DNA of 64,000 bases. Origin: Bugula neritina (taxonomy: Eukaryota > Bryozoa > Gymnolaemata > Cheilostomatida > Bugulidae). The stretch covers positions 2,236,751-2,300,750 of the forward strand of contig OZ037773.1 of assembly GCA_964035545.1 (NCBI GenBank). Direction: 5' to 3'. Position numbers and translations under genes: made by a program. Positions 63,265 to 64,000 of the stretch are shown piece after piece. The notes below the pieces were generated by a model. The model was not told the DNA's origin and ran no database searches. It saw nothing but the letters and a program-made list of their open reading frames with translations. Each line of letters begins with the position of its first letter. Position 1 is the first letter of the stretch.

Positions 63265-63362
63265 CAGATAGCAGTTGTGTAAGCTGCCGCCTTAGTGTGC
63301 CCTAATGTTTACATTGAAAACAATTATTTGTCATAGACCAATGAAACTCCTAGAACACTCTA

Positions 63363-63370
63363 ATTTGCAT
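63363..63370 (-). promoter_or_regulatory. octamer element (OCT1-type) of an H2B promoter
   Basis: Perfect ATTTGCAT on the plus strand (ATGCAAAT on the gene strand) upstream of two CCAAT boxes and a TATA box. This combination is the hallmark of H2B genes. Confidence 0.55.
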
Positions 63371-64000
63371 ATCTTATACGATATAGCCACGTCAAACTGT
63401 TGGGGAAATAGGTAGGCAACTTCGAGTTGAATTCCAATAAGTTACTCTAAAGTCTAAACTTTGAAATAATATTTTTCTTTTCAACCATTATATTGACATA
63501 ATGTAGATTTTGACTCAAGTTTGTATATAACATCATTTACAATACTTCTAAAAATATTCTGAAAGTATTACATCACACAAACAATTGCATACTTACAGTA
63601 TAATATGCTTTCATTCTAAAATGCAGCATACACTCTCAGTATATGATGTAGCATATGCTCTCAGTCTATAATGCAGCATACACTCTCAGTCTATTATATA
63701 GCATAATATGCTCTCAGTGTATCATCACGGGCTTTCCATGGATCCGTCTCAGCTAGATCGATCTGAAAAATGTGCTCAGATCAATCAATTTTCCATGACG
63801 ATGTAAGATCAATCTTGCGTAGTTGTCTCAAATGTATGGGTGTTGGTTTTGTATGACTTACTAAAAATAAACTAAAATATAAAACTTCATACTTGGTCTT
63901 TTAGATTAAAAATGTATATTATAATTGCACATTTCATTCCTTTGTCGTAGACAGTTTAGTATCTGATTTGTTACAATGTCTGCGCTTTAAAAAAAATCTT
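63371..64000. other. right edge, no gene seen
   Basis: Apart from the minisatellite the sequence is AT-rich and without supported exons. No divergent H2A gene, which often faces H2B, was found. Confidence 0.45.
63620..63722. repeat. ~24-bp minisatellite, second array of the ACP7-intron family
   Basis: About four units of ATGCAGCATACACTCTCAGT / ATGATGTAGCATATGCTCTC, matching the array at 55846-56068. Confidence 0.85.

Overview
This is a eukaryotic, intron-rich, AT-rich animal window. Consensus GT/GC-AG introns, large introns and tRNA-derived SINEs support this. It carries one-to-one matches to metazoan proteins: DNAAF10, CTDSPL2, a monocarboxylate-type transporter, PHF7/G2E3, a SELENOW/MIEN1-type selenoprotein and purple acid phosphatase ACP7. 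A histone H2B-like N-terminal tail at the right end resembles gastropod H2B as I recall it. The best guess is a lophotrochozoan, probably a mollusc; this is an inference, not a proof.

Layout. 0.6-4.2 kb (-): membrane-anchored protein with a divergent Frizzled-type CRD and four tandem copies of a 42-bp exon. 5.0-9.6 kb (-): complete DNAAF10/WDR92, 8 exons, one GC-AG intron. 9.6-12.7 kb: AT-rich, no gene seen. 12.7-19.4 kb (+): complete CTDSPL2-type phosphatase, 9 exons. 22.7-30.2 kb (+): SLC16/MFS transporter, 6 exons. 32.9-41.3 kb (+): PHF7/G2E3-like PHD/RING protein, 9 exons. 43.97-49.6 kb (-): 100-aa selenoprotein with a CxxU motif and a C-terminal CAAX box, 4 exons, plus an unexplained coding-like exon in its last intron. 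51.4-57.8 kb (+): ACP7, 11 exons, one GC-AG intron. 58.8-59.8 kb (+): intronless rhodopsin-class GPCR. 61.9-63.1 kb (-): a chimera of an H2B promoter and tail with a GON4L/FLASH-type SANT domain.

The genes do not form one pathway; they look like ordinary neighbours on a chromosome arm. The introns are unusually rich in long, locus-specific minisatellites, several of which begin or end within a few tens of bases of a splice site. Dispersed elements include a tRNA-derived SINE family (4 copies) and a TA-flanked MITE (2 copies).

The most interesting items are the H2B-SANT chimera, the UGA-containing selenoprotein with a prenylation signal, and the four-fold duplicated symmetric micro-exon. Exon boundaries were read by eye from splice consensus, phase and remembered family alignments. 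No transcript data or searches were available.
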